Below are positions 1-9,930 of a stretch of DNA of 64,000 bases, piece by piece. The DNA is taken from the NCBI RefSeq assembly GCF_000956595.1, contig NZ_JYOO01000018.1, positions 1 to 64,000 of the forward strand. Direction: 5' to 3'. Below the pieces are notes generated by a model. It ran no database searches, had not been told where the DNA came from, and was given only the letters and a program-made list of their open reading frames with translations. Position 1 is the stretch's first letter. Every line of letters begins with the position of its first letter. The DNA is from Priestia aryabhattai B8W22 (GTDB lineage Bacteria; Bacillota; Bacilli; Bacillales; Bacillaceae_H). The translations under genes and the position numbers were made by a program.

Positions 1-3
1 CTA

Positions 4-801
<798 letters not shown>

Positions 802-851
802 CTAGTGTTTTCATTTATTCATACATACTATCATTAACTTTTACGTAAACG

Positions 852-1703
852 TTAACTTTTAGCCATTCCGAGGAATACGCCACCTAAAATGATGAGCACA
901 ATACCAATCGTAATTGAAATAAGCTGACGCTTTGTTTTCTTTTCTCCAAGTAAGAAGATACCGCCAAGCGTTGAAATAACGATTCCCATTTGTGATAATG
1001 AGAAGCTTGTTGCAACCCCTACTTTAGGTTGAGAAATAAATAAGAACATGTTACCAGCTGCCCAAATGAGGCCTGGAATAATGTTGCGAATTGCGTATTT
1101 ATTAAACGGTTTGTGTTTATAAGTAAGTATAAGTCCACCAATCAACATACCAATAGCTTGTGGGAATAGCGCCGACCATCCGTCTACATTAAATAAACGA
1201 GCGACAACTACATACACTAAGTATCCAATTGTTGAAATAATAAGGGTAATGATCCCTTTTTTGAATTGTCCAGATTGCTCTGCATTTTTTTCGCTTTCTA
1301 GTGATGTTAACACAATACCAATAACAATAAAGATAAGAGCTAACACGCCTAAAATAACGGTTGTTGTTGTTGACCACTCGTGAAATACGATAACACCGAA
1401 CAGTGATGTCGTCACAAGCTGCATACCAGTTGAAATTGGCATGGTTTTTGAAACACCAATATAATCAATCGTTTTCAACTGATTACTTTGCCCAACTGCC
1501 CAAAATAATCCCGAAACGATTCCGACAATAAAAATAAGCGGTGTCAACACTGGATGAACTACGAAATAAATAACGGCTGAAAAGATCAGCGCACCAATTG
1601 TAGTCCCAAGCGTTTGACTGTAAGGACCTCCGCCCAATTTAACGTTGAACAGGACAATACTTCCCCAGAAAATCGCAGGAAGAATAGCCAAAAGGATATC
1701 CAT
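852..1703 (-). CDS. glcU: Glucose/ribose uptake permease GlcU
   Basis: The 283-residue protein is almost entirely hydrophobic, with about ten membrane segments, and has the glucose/ribose porter (GRP, DMT superfamily) pattern: an N-terminal LLAILPAIFWGSIVLFNVKLGG and a C-terminal LGGIFLLGEKKTKRQ loop before the last helix. GRP family members import glucose by proton symport. It is the first gene of an operon with glucose dehydrogenase, supplying substrate to that enzyme. The neighbour on the other side is a divergent HxlR regulator, which may control it. A vegetative-type promoter is visible upstream. Confidence 0.93.
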   Translation of the reverse strand: MDILLAILPAIFWGSIVLFNVKLGGGPYSQTLGTTIGALIFSAVIYFVVHPVLTPLIFIVGIVSGLFWAVGQSNQLKTIDYIGVSKTMPISTGMQLVTTSLFGVIVFHEWSTTTTVILGVLALIFIVIGIVLTSLESEKNAEQSGQFKKGIITLIISTIGYLVYVVVARLFNVDGWSALFPQAIGMLIGGLILTYKHKPFNKYAIRNIIPGLIWAAGNMFLFISQPKVGVATSFSLSQMGIVISTLGGIFLLGEKKTKRQLISITIGIVLIILGGVFLGMAKS

Positions 1704-1750
1704 TTGATACTAACCTTCTTTCTCAAACTCTTGATGTAATTGTAAATTTA

Positions 1751-1960
1751 AAGTACCTTTTATTTAACTAGGTAACTTTATGTAACCAATCTTAGACCTT
1801 TTTTCTTGATACGTCAATAATAATATGTCGATTTTGTGACTTTTTTTAAAAACTTTACAATACAGCGTTTCCAAGCTACTGAAAGTTTTGAAAATAAAAA
1901 AAGATAGCCTTTTCATTATCCAAATGCTAGTATATAATAACATTATAGTAGTTACTTTTA
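1751..1960. promoter_or_regulatory. Possible HxlR operator sites between glcU and hxlR
   Basis: Three similar words occur in the divergent intergenic region: AAGTACCTTTTA at 1751, GGTAACTTTA at 1771 followed by TGTAACC (an imperfect inverted repeat of GGTTAC/GTTACC), and GTTACTTTTA at 1951. They flank both divergent start regions, as expected for a locally acting regulator. No footprint is known to me, so this is inference. Confidence 0.35.
1789..1817 (-). promoter_or_regulatory. Predicted sigma-A promoter of glcU-gdh
   Basis: Read on the minus strand there is a -35 TTGACG (1812-1817) and a -10 TAAGAT (1789-1794) separated by 17 bp, about 85 bp before the glcU start. In B. subtilis the orthologous operon is forespore-specific. 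I did not find a clear sigma-G promoter here, so vegetative expression is an inference. Confidence 0.55.
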
Positions 1961-1992
1961 ATATCCTATATACGATAAAGTAGGTGGCATGA

Positions 1993-2307
1993 ATGAATGA
2001 ATTTGATGAGTTATGTCCAAAAGTGTGGAAAACGTTTGATATAATAGGAAAAAGATGGAATGGACTAATTATTTATGTCCTGATGAGCGGTCCTAAACGC
2101 TTTAGTGAAATTCACACCAGCATTCCCTCTTTGAGTAAACGAATGTTAACCGAACGAATGAAAGAGTTAGAAGAAGAAGGCATTGTAATCCGGCACGTTA
2201 TTCCTGAACGTCCGGTTCGTATTGAATATATCTTAACTAAAAAAGGATCAGAGCTTGGTATGATCTTAGGGCCCGTCAGCAAGTGGGCAAAAACATGGAT
2301 AAAATAA
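1993..2307 (+). CDS. HxlR-family winged-helix regulator
   Basis: This 104-residue DNA-binding protein has the HxlR core: an N-terminal Cys in the ELCPKVWKTF segment, the IGKRWNGLIIYVLMSGPKRF helix pair and the LSKRMLTERMKELEEEGIV recognition helix and turn. HxlR regulators often sense electrophiles or oxidants through the N-terminal Cys. It is transcribed divergently from glcU and probably controls either that operon or itself. A TAGGTGG site lies 5 nt upstream of the ATG. A terminator follows directly. Confidence 0.88.
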   Translation: MNEFDELCPKVWKTFDIIGKRWNGLIIYVLMSGPKRFSEIHTSIPSLSKRMLTERMKELEEEGIVIRHVIPERPVRIEYILTKKGSELGMILGPVSKWAKTWIK

Positions 2308-2333
2308 AAAAGCCTCTTTGGAGGCTTTTTTTA
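2306..2333. terminator. Bidirectional intrinsic terminator
   Basis: The hairpin AAGCCTC-TTT-GAGGCTT is flanked by A and T runs. It lies between two convergent genes and can serve both. Confidence 0.85.
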
Positions 2334-3938
2334 CGTTTGGTAGAGGATATAATTATTTTTCCCTTCTCTTTTTCCTTTATATAACGCATCATCTGCATTT
2401 TTTAATAATGAAGCAGCCGATTCTCCGTCTTCTGGATAAATAGAGACGCCGATGGTAGTTGTTGTGCGCAAACAATAGCCCCGTACATTCCAGCTTTGCT
2501 GAAGAGATACGTGAATTCGCCTAGCAATTTGTTCAATTTCTCGTCCATTTGTTACGTTTAAAATAATGATAAACTCATCTCCGCCCAAACGATAAATGCG
2601 ATCGCCTTTCCTCACACAGCTTTTTAACCTCTTCGTGTATGCTTTTAGAAATTCGTCGCCTATATGATGGCCATATTCATCGTTAATCTGCTTAAAATTA
2701 TCACAGTCGAGAAACAAAAGCGCAAAAAACTCATCGCTTTTTCTCTGCCCTTTTTCAATTACTTTGTTTAACTCTTTTAATAACATCGCCCGGTTGGGAA
2801 GACCTGTTAAACTATCGTGAGTGGCTTCAAAATGAAGTTTATTTTCTAGCGCTTTTTGTTCTGTAATATCATTATGAATCGAGACATAATAAGTAATATT
2901 TCCGTCTATATCTTTTAATGGCACAATTGTGTTCGATACCCAGTATAACTGATTATGCTTCGTCCACATTTCAAGCTCCCCTCGCCATACTTTTCCGCTT
3001 TTGATTGTCTCACGCAGCTCAGAAAGGTCATGACGAAGCCCTGCATCTCGATAATACTTCCCCAATAAATCTTCTTTTTGATAATCTGAATAACGTATAT
3101 ACATATCGTTTATATAAGTGATAGTTCCATTTGCATCTAGAATCATAACGCTAGCTGATTCATCAAGCGCATATTTTATATTTTCAAGTTCTTTCATTGT
3201 ATAAGCCAGCTGTTCTTCTGCTTCTTTTTGAGGCGTAATATCTCGGTAAATCACCGAATAGGCGACCAGTTGATTTTGATCATCATAAATCGGTGAACAG
3301 CTGACAGATACACACACGCTTTCGCCACTTTTGGTGTACCTGACTGTTTCATAAGGAGGGAGCGTCTTACCATTTTTTAATTCTTTGATTAATTTAAGGT
3401 TTTCTTTTCCCTCTTCTTTTGATACGATGTCCATCTCTTGACGGCTTTTTCCTATAACTTCTTCTTTTCTCCACTGAAATAGCTTTTCAAATGCTCCATT
3501 GACTGTTAAGACCTTCTCATTACAATCAGCAATTAGAATGGCATCTACCGTGTTTTCTAGAAACGCATCGAGTAAGCGCGTGCTCTCTTCCTGCGTTTTT
3601 TTATAATGAATTTCTTGAGCCATGACAAGGACATGTGAAGGGGTTGTCGCTTGATTAAAGAGAGGGGTAAATGTTACTTCATATGCATGCCGTTCGGGAT
3701 GAAAAAGCTGTATGTATTGATATTGAATCGGTTCTTTCGTGGCAATGGCTTTTTCACAAAGTGTGTAAAAAAGCAGATTTTCTTCTTTATTGATTATCTT
3801 GTCTTTCATTTTGTCAAAGAATTGCTGAGCGGCTTTATTACATTCTTTATAGTACAGCTGATGTCTTTTTTGCTGAATTACAATAACGGGCTGCGGCATA
3901 TTCATAAAATAAAATTGGAATATCCCTTCACTATACAT
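2331..3938 (-). CDS. PAS-PAS-PAS-GGDEF diguanylate cyclase
   Basis: The 535-residue protein has no obvious membrane segment. Three PAS-like sensor regions (about residues 15-115, 125-240 and 250-365) precede a C-terminal GGDEF domain (about 370-535). The active-site signature RLGGDEF is intact, and an RKGD motif lies five residues before it, matching the RxxD inhibitory site. It is therefore predicted to be an active, product-inhibited c-di-GMP synthase responding to a cytoplasmic signal. The next gene on the same strand encodes an EAL protein, so synthesis and breakdown genes are adjacent, though 225 bp apart. GGAGG lies 9 nt before the ATG. Confidence 0.92.
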   Translation of the reverse strand: MYSEGIFQFYFMNMPQPVIVIQQKRHQLYYKECNKAAQQFFDKMKDKIINKEENLLFYTLCEKAIATKEPIQYQYIQLFHPERHAYEVTFTPLFNQATTPSHVLVMAQEIHYKKTQEESTRLLDAFLENTVDAILIADCNEKVLTVNGAFEKLFQWRKEEVIGKSRQEMDIVSKEEGKENLKLIKELKNGKTLPPYETVRYTKSGESVCVSVSCSPIYDDQNQLVAYSVIYRDITPQKEAEEQLAYTMKELENIKYALDESASVMILDANGTITYINDMYIRYSDYQKEDLLGKYYRDAGLRHDLSELRETIKSGKVWRGELEMWTKHNQLYWVSNTIVPLKDIDGNITYYVSIHNDITEQKALENKLHFEATHDSLTGLPNRAMLLKELNKVIEKGQRKSDEFFALLFLDCDNFKQINDEYGHHIGDEFLKAYTKRLKSCVRKGDRIYRLGGDEFIIILNVTNGREIEQIARRIHVSLQQSWNVRGYCLRTTTTIGVSIYPEDGESAASLLKNADDALYKGKREGKNNYILYQT

Positions 3939-4162
3939 ACTACATATCCTCCATCTGCCTTTGGAATTTCACTCAACGTCTTGTTTTGATATGCAATTCA
4001 CTCATTATCCCAAAACAACACGTCTTCTGTATCTCTTAAAATATTTTAAAAATCGCACAAAATCACATAATTTTATAAAAATTCAAGATATCTATGCTGC
4101 ATATAAGTCTAATTACCCATTCCTATATTACGATAAATTATCTATTTAGTGAAGCGTATGGG

Positions 4163-4936
4163 TTAAGAGTTCAGCAGCCGTTCTCGTCTGAATAAACCGC
4201 GGTACTTATTATAAGTTAAGTAGGAAGAGATCGACTGCGGCATGCCCAGCAAATAGCCTTGAGCAGCATGTAGATTTAACGAAATTGCTGCGGCTAAATC
4301 CTTATCTCGTTCCACGCCTTCTAAAATGAGATTCGTATGCGGATAATAGTTAACAAGCAAATCAATCAGATCTTTCTTTTGTTTGCAGTCAGCTAGCCCT
4401 TCAGCATAGCTTCGGTCCAATTTCATATAGTGAGGCTCATACATGCTTACCTGTCTCATCGCTGCGGCTCCTGCTCCAAAATCATCAATCGCAATTTTGA
4501 AACCGGCCTCTTTCAAACTCATTACTCGGGCAAAAAGAGCAGGTGATTCCCATAAAATCTTTTCATGAAGCGTTTCATTTAACTCCCATACAATGCGATG
4601 CTTCGCATTTTTATAAGTGTTCAGCAGATACGTTAAAAACAGTTGAAAATGTGGATGGAGAAGAGTAGATGGAAACACATTGATAAATACATCCTCTGAT
4701 TTCAACACCTCAAACGGAAAGTGCTTAATCGCTCCTTCAATTGCCATCGTATCAAGCTTGTATAAATAATTATGGCGTCTTGCCAGTGAAAACAACTCTT
4801 CAATCTGCCCTTTTGCGAAAGCTGTGCGCAGCAAAGCCTCAAAACCCAGCGTCTCCCACGAATTCAACGCATAAATAGGCTGATATACAAACTGAAGGTC
4901 TTCATACGTCAGTTCCTTTAAAACATGAGCATCCAT
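4163..4936 (-). CDS. EAL-domain c-di-GMP phosphodiesterase
   Basis: This 257-residue stand-alone EAL domain retains the family's catalytic positions: EALLR, the Asn in INVFPS, WELNE, IDDFGAG, MKLDRSY, EGVE and the late Gln in GYLLGMPQ. It is predicted to hydrolyse c-di-GMP to pGpG. It has no sensor domain or membrane segment. It lies upstream of a diguanylate cyclase on the same strand, with opposing activity. The upstream site AAAGGTGA is about 12 nt from the ATG. Confidence 0.9.
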   Translation of the reverse strand: MDAHVLKELTYEDLQFVYQPIYALNSWETLGFEALLRTAFAKGQIEELFSLARRHNYLYKLDTMAIEGAIKHFPFEVLKSEDVFINVFPSTLLHPHFQLFLTYLLNTYKNAKHRIVWELNETLHEKILWESPALFARVMSLKEAGFKIAIDDFGAGAAAMRQVSMYEPHYMKLDRSYAEGLADCKQKKDLIDLLVNYYPHTNLILEGVERDKDLAAAISLNLHAAQGYLLGMPQSISSYLTYNKYRGLFRRERLLNS

Positions 4937-5152
4937 TCTTTCGTTTAATCACCTTTCGTTTTCAATATACTATTTCTTCCATAACCTAAACTTATAAAAA
5001 TATATCCTAAAAAAAGCTAATTGTCCATTAAAAGGAAGAGATTCCATTAAGTAATTTAGGTATTTTGAGACTTACTGAGGGCTTATGATAGCAACAAAGA
5101 AGTGTTTTAGAGACTTTTATACTTTTGATAGATAAGCTGTAAAGGATGTTTC

Positions 5153-5400
5153 AAAAAAGAGATTGAGACATAAGTAACTCAACCCATGTAAAGATGAGCA
5201 AATTAAATAAAGGGACTAGTATAGATTGCTTGTGAGACCGCGTTTGATTTCCGTGCAAGGCTTCGCTTTCCGCGGGCGGCCGCTGAGCCTCCTCGTCGCT
5301 TGCGCTCCTGCGGGGTCTCACCTGTTCCGCTTTTCCCGCAGGAGTCTTCGCCTTGCCCTCCAATCAAACGCTAGAAGCATCTAATATGTGAAACTTACGT
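5153..5400 (-). repeat. Dispersed 3'-end repeat, copy A (with GC-rich core, head missing)
   Basis: The tail end AAAAGAGATTGAGACATAA lies at 5155-5173. A GC-rich core at 5241-5370 is bounded by the inverted arms CGTTTGATT and AATCAAACG and contains a perfect 10-bp stem (CTCCTGCGGG/CCCGCAGGAG). Flanking words CTAGAAGC and GAAACTTACGTT match the 22.4 kb copy. The inner hairpin and head end of intact copies are not recognisable. By its orientation it follows the minus-strand broken gene at 5637-6314. It is not coding. Confidence 0.8.
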
Positions 5401-5636
5401 TTACCAGATACTTAGCGCAATAACCTCTTATCGTTAGTTTGTAATCATAGACAAATTGCTCGTACTGATAAATAGACGCTCGTTGAAAAATTAACGATAA
5501 TAGCCTATATACAGCATTACCAAAAAACATTATACCTACATACCTACATACCTACAGCTAATATACTAACAGCTAAAACAAATCTTATAACTTTCTTCGT
5601 TTAACTTGTTACCTCTTCTTCTCTATAAATTCTCTA
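5401..5636. other. Non-coding AT-rich stretch after broken immunity gene
   Basis: No gene is supported here. It contains an inverted repeat TTATCGTTA/TAACGATAA (about 5428 and 5493) and three tandem copies of an 8-bp unit ATACCTAC at 5532-5555. Confidence 0.6.
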
Positions 5637-6314
5637 CTATTTCCCCTCGTTAAAATGAATATTTTTTAGCATTTTTAAAAACCATTTCTTTCTATCCATT
5701 TTATTTGTTTCTGTATTTTCCCCTACACTATCATATATTAATTTGATTACCTTATCAGAGCTTTTATCTGCTACATATGCTACATAAAGGTTGGGTAGAT
5801 TTTCTTTACTGTCATGCACTATATGTTGGTTAGTACCGTGAAAATATGTATAGGCAGAATCATAATAAATTCTTGTATTAGAGGTTTCTAACTGTTTAGG
5901 TTTTTTACTGCCTAATTGTTCTTTAAATAAACTCTCTACATAAATTGATTATGATTTTGTATCGTTCTCGGAAAATTCAGCCTTGATAGCGTACGTTTGT
6001 TGATCACTTTCGTAGGGTTTAATATAAGCAGCTGACCAATTTTCATATGATTCGCCATTTCTAGTATAATCCTCGCGGTATTTATGTGAAACTTGATACT
6101 CTTCTGGAAACCACATCGTATACTGCCCTGTCTTTGACTTAAACTCATAAAACCCGTCGTTCACTTTTTTATCTTTGTTCAAGAACTTACGTGTAAAGTG
6201 ATTATCAAAAGCAGGGACGTTTGGGTAGCGGCTTTCGTTTATCAGCCATATTCCTCCTATTAAAATAGCAACTCCTGTAATGATTGCGGAAAGGGTCTTC
6301 GTACGTTTTTTCAT
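5637..6314 (-). pseudogene. Broken copy of the anchored putative immunity protein
   Basis: The 121-codon start and the 60-codon end of this reading frame are in one frame, interrupted only by a TAA at 5949-5951. Read through, it aligns along its whole length with the intact 226-residue protein at 8397-9077. Shared pieces include SRYPNVPAFD, KSKTGQYTMWFPEEYQ, VESLF, IYYDSAYTYF and YVAYVADK. At the aligned position the intact copy has Glu, so a single GAA to TAA change explains the break. It retains the N-terminal membrane anchor. A 121-residue truncated product is possible. It is the last gene of the lipase locus and sits downstream of the 118-residue protein. Confidence 0.85.
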
Positions 6315-6420
6315 TGTCCTACACTCCCTTTATTACTCTTTTGAAATAAATAGGACTTAATGTAAATTGTTCAACATATAAAAATCCCTCAGACCACTGT
6401 CTGAGGAATAGAAGTATCCC

Positions 6421-6777
6421 TTATGTTAATTCACTTTCATCCATTGATTCTCTATATCGAATTTCGTACTCTCTCTTATGCATATCTTTAACAGAATGCA
6501 TAAAACTCATAATATGCTGAAATGCTCCAGTATCATACTGCTGAGCCCTTAGCGTATATCCCCGCTCTGCTGCTTCTAATTTACTTTTAACCGCATCCGC
6601 AAACTCACCCGTTTGGTTTTCTAAATAGCTTTTAGCATGCCAAAGCTTTTCATTTACTTCTTGATCCTTTTTGATTAACTCTTTAACCCTTTTTGCCTGC
6701 TCGCCTTTGAAGTCATCACCATCAAATTCAAACGTGTATTTACCGCTCGTTGTTCCTGTGTGTGTAAAATCAAACAA
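6421..6777 (-). CDS. Small helical protein, probable partner of lipase-like protein
   Basis: I do not recognise a family with certainty. The 118-residue protein is charged and mostly helical from residue 25 onward, with no signal peptide. The start is TTG, preceded by GGGGGG with 6 nt spacing, directly after the stop of the lipase-like gene, so translation is probably coupled. Small helical partners next to a large effector are typical of type VII secretion loci (WXG100-like or DUF3130-like Lap proteins). That is an analogy from gene context and size, not from a recognised motif. Confidence 0.7.
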   Translation of the reverse strand: MFDFTHTGTTSGKYTFEFDGDDFKGEQAKRVKELIKKDQEVNEKLWHAKSYLENQTGEFADAVKSKLEAAERGYTLRAQQYDTGAFQHIMSFMHSVKDMHKREYEIRYRESMDESELT

Positions 6778-8394
6778 TTAAATCCCCCCTACTACTTCTT
6801 TCGTGCTTTTAATATCTGAAGCTACCGATTCGTCTGCTTCCATCATCTTCTCGAAATTTTGAAAGAACGCTTCAAGAAACTTTTGATAGTATGTAACTTC
6901 CTCTTGAATAGAAGAAATGATCTCTTCAACAGGAGTAAATACACTATCGTCTAGCGGATCAAACGTTTTGTCAAACGTCACTTTTTCAGCCACACGCTTT
7001 TGTCCAAACCATGCGAGGGTAGCGCCGTCTTTATCTGCCTTTTCCATAAATGACTGGGGAGAAGCTTCTTCTCTGGATATTTTCATTTTTAACTTTTTCT
7101 TCTTAGCTTCGAAGACTTCGTTAATTTCACTATGTAAATACTGCTTTAGTGTATTTAAGTTTGCTTCTTTGTCTTTAATAGCATTAGCACAGTAATAAAC
7201 AAACTTCTTCATTTGTTCATAATCTAGCAAGATTTCTTCCTGAGATCCTGAATCAAAAACCTGATAATACGTCTTCATAGCATTAGCTTCTGTGTATTTG
7301 ACAACGTAATTAATTCCGTGGAGTTTTGCTTGATTTCTTTGAGATATTCCTTTAATCCCTTGTACTAAAACTCCAGGACTTTTTATCGCCTGTTTCGTCA
7401 AGAAAAATGCGCCTTCTGTTCCTAGTACAATCCCAGGAAGATGCTTAAGCGGCTTTTCCTTCACATCATCAACATATGATGGAATATTGAGAAGAACACT
7501 GTCGTCTACATGGGCGTTTGCCAAAGATAATCCTCCAATTATATTGGATACTCCAGAGTTATATCTGACTTCGTCAAGTTTTAAAAATAAGTTCCATTTG
7601 GCTAACCTTTTTAGAGGATATTCTCCAATATTAATCATTTCTTCTGTATCCATATCTCCAAGCATGGTTACTTTATTACCTGCATACCAACTGCCAGGGA
7701 AAGATTGCGCATGCATAGGTTCACCTTTTACCCAAGGATGGCTAATTGTGGCTTTTTGTTTTTCATAATAGGTATTTGCTAACTTTAACAATTCTTTTGT
7801 AGATATATCCTCAGTCTTTCCTTTTATTTGCGTTATATAGTTAGAGAATTGTTTATCTACCCTTTTCAATTGTTTAATATTTACAGGAGCATCATTTAAC
7901 CCTCTAATATTTGTAAAATCTTTCGTGATTAAACCTAATGTAACTATTAGGTTTCCTCCTAAAGAATGACCATCACCATAGTGTTGAATTTTCACGTTTA
8001 AGTTTTTATTCTGTTTCTTATTAATATGTTTCTCAACCTTGTTATACATTTCTTGAGCATCTTCAATTTGATTATCGTTGCTTCCAGCACCAATACCTAA
8101 ACCATCATAAACAACATCAGGAAAATCCTTGGTTGGTTCCGTTCCTCTCATGAAATAATAAACCTGATTTACTTTCTTCTCTTTGTCATAAAAATGGATA
8201 GCAGCACCATCAAACCCCGATTTTTTTCCTATCCCCATGTCTTTGCTCGTGTAAATTTCAAAATTAGGAGGATTTTTTCCTTTAACTTCTTTATAGATCT
8301 TCTTTATCTCATCTTCTCTTCCAGATAACCCCTTATACTCCAGCTGAGTTATTCTATTTCGTAGTTTATTATTTAGCAATGCCTTTTCACTCAT
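6778..8394 (-). CDS. Lipase-like alpha/beta hydrolase with helical C-terminal region
   Basis: The 538-residue protein has an N-terminal domain with a class-3-lipase look: an early FMRGTEP oxyanion-type segment near residue 82 and the nucleophile elbow GHSLG near 142-146. A NDAP segment after it is a candidate acid position. The C-terminal portion (about 360-538) is helical and charged. There is no signal peptide. Among known systems the closest layout is the reversed type VII effector TslA of Staphylococcus aureus, where the lipase comes first and the helical targeting region last. I infer a secreted toxin by analogy. The second in-frame ATG (8394) has AGGAG 8 nt upstream; an ATG at 8400 overlaps the upstream stop. 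Confidence 0.75.
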   Translation of the reverse strand: MSEKALLNNKLRNRITQLEYKGLSGREDEIKKIYKEVKGKNPPNFEIYTSKDMGIGKKSGFDGAAIHFYDKEKKVNQVYYFMRGTEPTKDFPDVVYDGLGIGAGSNDNQIEDAQEMYNKVEKHINKKQNKNLNVKIQHYGDGHSLGGNLIVTLGLITKDFTNIRGLNDAPVNIKQLKRVDKQFSNYITQIKGKTEDISTKELLKLANTYYEKQKATISHPWVKGEPMHAQSFPGSWYAGNKVTMLGDMDTEEMINIGEYPLKRLAKWNLFLKLDEVRYNSGVSNIIGGLSLANAHVDDSVLLNIPSYVDDVKEKPLKHLPGIVLGTEGAFFLTKQAIKSPGVLVQGIKGISQRNQAKLHGINYVVKYTEANAMKTYYQVFDSGSQEEILLDYEQMKKFVYYCANAIKDKEANLNTLKQYLHSEINEVFEAKKKKLKMKISREEASPQSFMEKADKDGATLAWFGQKRVAEKVTFDKTFDPLDDSVFTPVEEIISSIQEEVTYYQKFLEAFFQNFEKMMEADESVASDIKSTKEVVGGI

Positions 8395-8396
8395 AA

Positions 8397-9077
8397 TCAT
8401 TTCTCCTCATGAAAATTTACGCTTTGCAGTATTTTCACAATTAATTTTTCTTGTTTCTCCCCTTGTTTTTCTGTTAACTCTTCTCCTGTATATTTGTAGT
8501 AGAGCTCGATTACTCTATCCGTATCTTTATCTGCTATATATGCTACATATGTATTTGGAACATATTTAATATTGTTCTTTACAACTTTTTCCTCAGTTCC
8601 TTTAAAATATGTATATGCTGAATCGTAATATATACTGGCATTAGCTGTTTCTATCTTTTTTGGCATATTAACGTGTAAATTTTTTTCAAACAAACTCTCT
8701 ACATTTATGTCCTCATTTTTTTTCACTTTATCTGCCAGTTCCACGTTAATATATGAAATCTCGTTTTTATTATTAAAGAAATTTTCCGAAGAAGCTACCC
8801 ATCGCTCATAATCCTTTCCGTTGATAGAATAATCTTCTTTATTTTCATGAATCAACTGATATTCCTCCGGAAACCACATCGTATACTGCCCGGTCTTCGA
8901 CTTAAATTCATAAAACCCATCATCCACTTTTTTATCTTTGTTTAAGAATTCACGCGTAAAGTGATCATCAAAAGCAGGGACGTTTGGGTATCGGCTTTCG
9001 TTTATCATCCATATTCCTCCTATTAAAATAGCAGCTCCTGCAATGACTGCAATAATGGTCTTCGTACGTTTTTTCAT
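8397..9077 (-). CDS. Membrane-anchored putative immunity protein
   Basis: The 226-residue protein starts with MKKRTKT and a single hydrophobic segment (about residues 8-26) without a lipobox Cys, so it is probably anchored with the rest outside the membrane. The outer part contains KSKTGQYTMWFPEEYQ and IYYDSAYTYFKG. It is not a family I can name. It lies directly upstream of the lipase-like gene with overlapping stop and start, and a broken paralogue follows the locus. An anchored protein next to a possible exported toxin suggests immunity, which is inference. A diverged paralogue at 29784-30383 shares the MWFP region. Confidence 0.75.
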   Translation of the reverse strand: MKKRTKTIIAVIAGAAILIGGIWMINESRYPNVPAFDDHFTREFLNKDKKVDDGFYEFKSKTGQYTMWFPEEYQLIHENKEDYSINGKDYERWVASSENFFNNKNEISYINVELADKVKKNEDINVESLFEKNLHVNMPKKIETANASIYYDSAYTYFKGTEEKVVKNNIKYVPNTYVAYIADKDTDRVIELYYKYTGEELTEKQGEKQEKLIVKILQSVNFHEEK

Positions 9078-9287
9078 TGTCGCACACCCTTTTAGTTATG
9101 TTATAACCTATGTTTTATACATGTTCGATACTATCATACTTATAATGGGAGAGTCATAAGCAGAACGAATCAAAGAACCATAATTAGGAATTGGTTATTT
9201 TTTACTATCACTTACCCTTTGTATTAAAGAAATAATCACTTCTTTCTTTATCATTGTTACCTTTATTAATGATTTCTCTCAATAAAG

Positions 9288-9314
9288 AAAACCCCACTTT
9301 CAAAAAAGTGAGGT
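9288..9314 (-). terminator. Intrinsic terminator after PepSY-like gene
   Basis: On the minus strand CCTCACTTT and AAAGTGGGG form a stem followed by TTTTCTTT, just after the 9336 stop. Confidence 0.7.
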
Positions 9315-9335
9315 TGATTACATAATATAGGCCAT

Positions 9336-9725
9336 TCACTGAACGTTTCGCTCTTCTTGTGCCAGCACATCAATTTCAGCATCAATCTTTACGCTGTGGG
9401 TTTTTCCATCAAGTCCAAGGATGACAATTTCATATTGCTTGTTAGTGAGAACAACCGATTCGATAATACCTTTATGCTGTCTTAATGCATATGCTTTTGC
9501 ACGGCTTTTAGTTAAAGGAATCGTTTTTTCTTTCAAAATACTGCCGGTTTGGGCGTTAATTTTTACTTTGTGCTCTTCTCCGTTTAACGTAAGGATGTCT
9601 ACTATATAAATAGGAAGAGTGAGTATTTTACTCAGCGATATGGATTTGACAATGCCTTTATATTCTTTTAATGCGAGAAGCTTTGCTTGTTCTTTCAACA
9701 AAAGTGATCGTTTTTCAGAAATCAT
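9336..9725 (-). CDS. Tandem PepSY-like domain protein
   Basis: The 129-residue protein contains two similar halves. The first has AKLLALKEYKGIVKS followed by VKINAQTGSIL; the second has AKAYALRQHKGIIES followed by VKIDAEIDVL. This is the PepSY pattern of a helix and strands ending in a D/N-A-x-T-G-like turn. No signal peptide is visible, so it appears cytoplasmic, which is unusual for PepSY proteins. Function unknown; PepSY domains often act as protease inhibitors or sensor modules. It stands alone with its own terminator. Confidence 0.7.
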   Translation of the reverse strand: MISEKRSLLLKEQAKLLALKEYKGIVKSISLSKILTLPIYIVDILTLNGEEHKVKINAQTGSILKEKTIPLTKSRAKAYALRQHKGIIESVVLTNKQYEIVILGLDGKTHSVKIDAEIDVLAQEERNVQ

Positions 9726-9881
9726 TTGACGCCATCCTTTCTAGTTTATAAAACGGACTGCTTTTTCAATTTCTTAACGTACTATATCCTATGTATACGT
9801 CTACTAACTAGTATAGCGGGCTTGTCTTAAATTTCTCTTAATATTACATGAAAGATAGCTGAAGAAAGCTGTTATTCACTG

Positions 9882-9908
9882 AAAAAACTAGACCTGGTTA
9901 GATCTAGC
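9882..9908 (-). terminator. Intrinsic terminator after 60-residue gene
   Basis: Minus-strand CTAGATC and GGTCTAG form a 7-bp stem followed by TTTTTTC. Confidence 0.65.
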
Positions 9909-9930
9909 TTCTTATTGATGAATGTGAATT

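Noticed and set aside
5151-5363. Open frame of 70 codons across GC-rich repeat copy A
   Set aside because: The frame lies on the inverted-repeat core, has no binding site, and the corresponding sequence in copy B is not read in a conserved frame. It is an artefact of GC-rich DNA.
6421-9077. Type VII secretion machinery genes beside the lipase locus
   Set aside because: No EssC/YukB-type ATPase or other core component is in the window; the link to type VII secretion remains an analogy.
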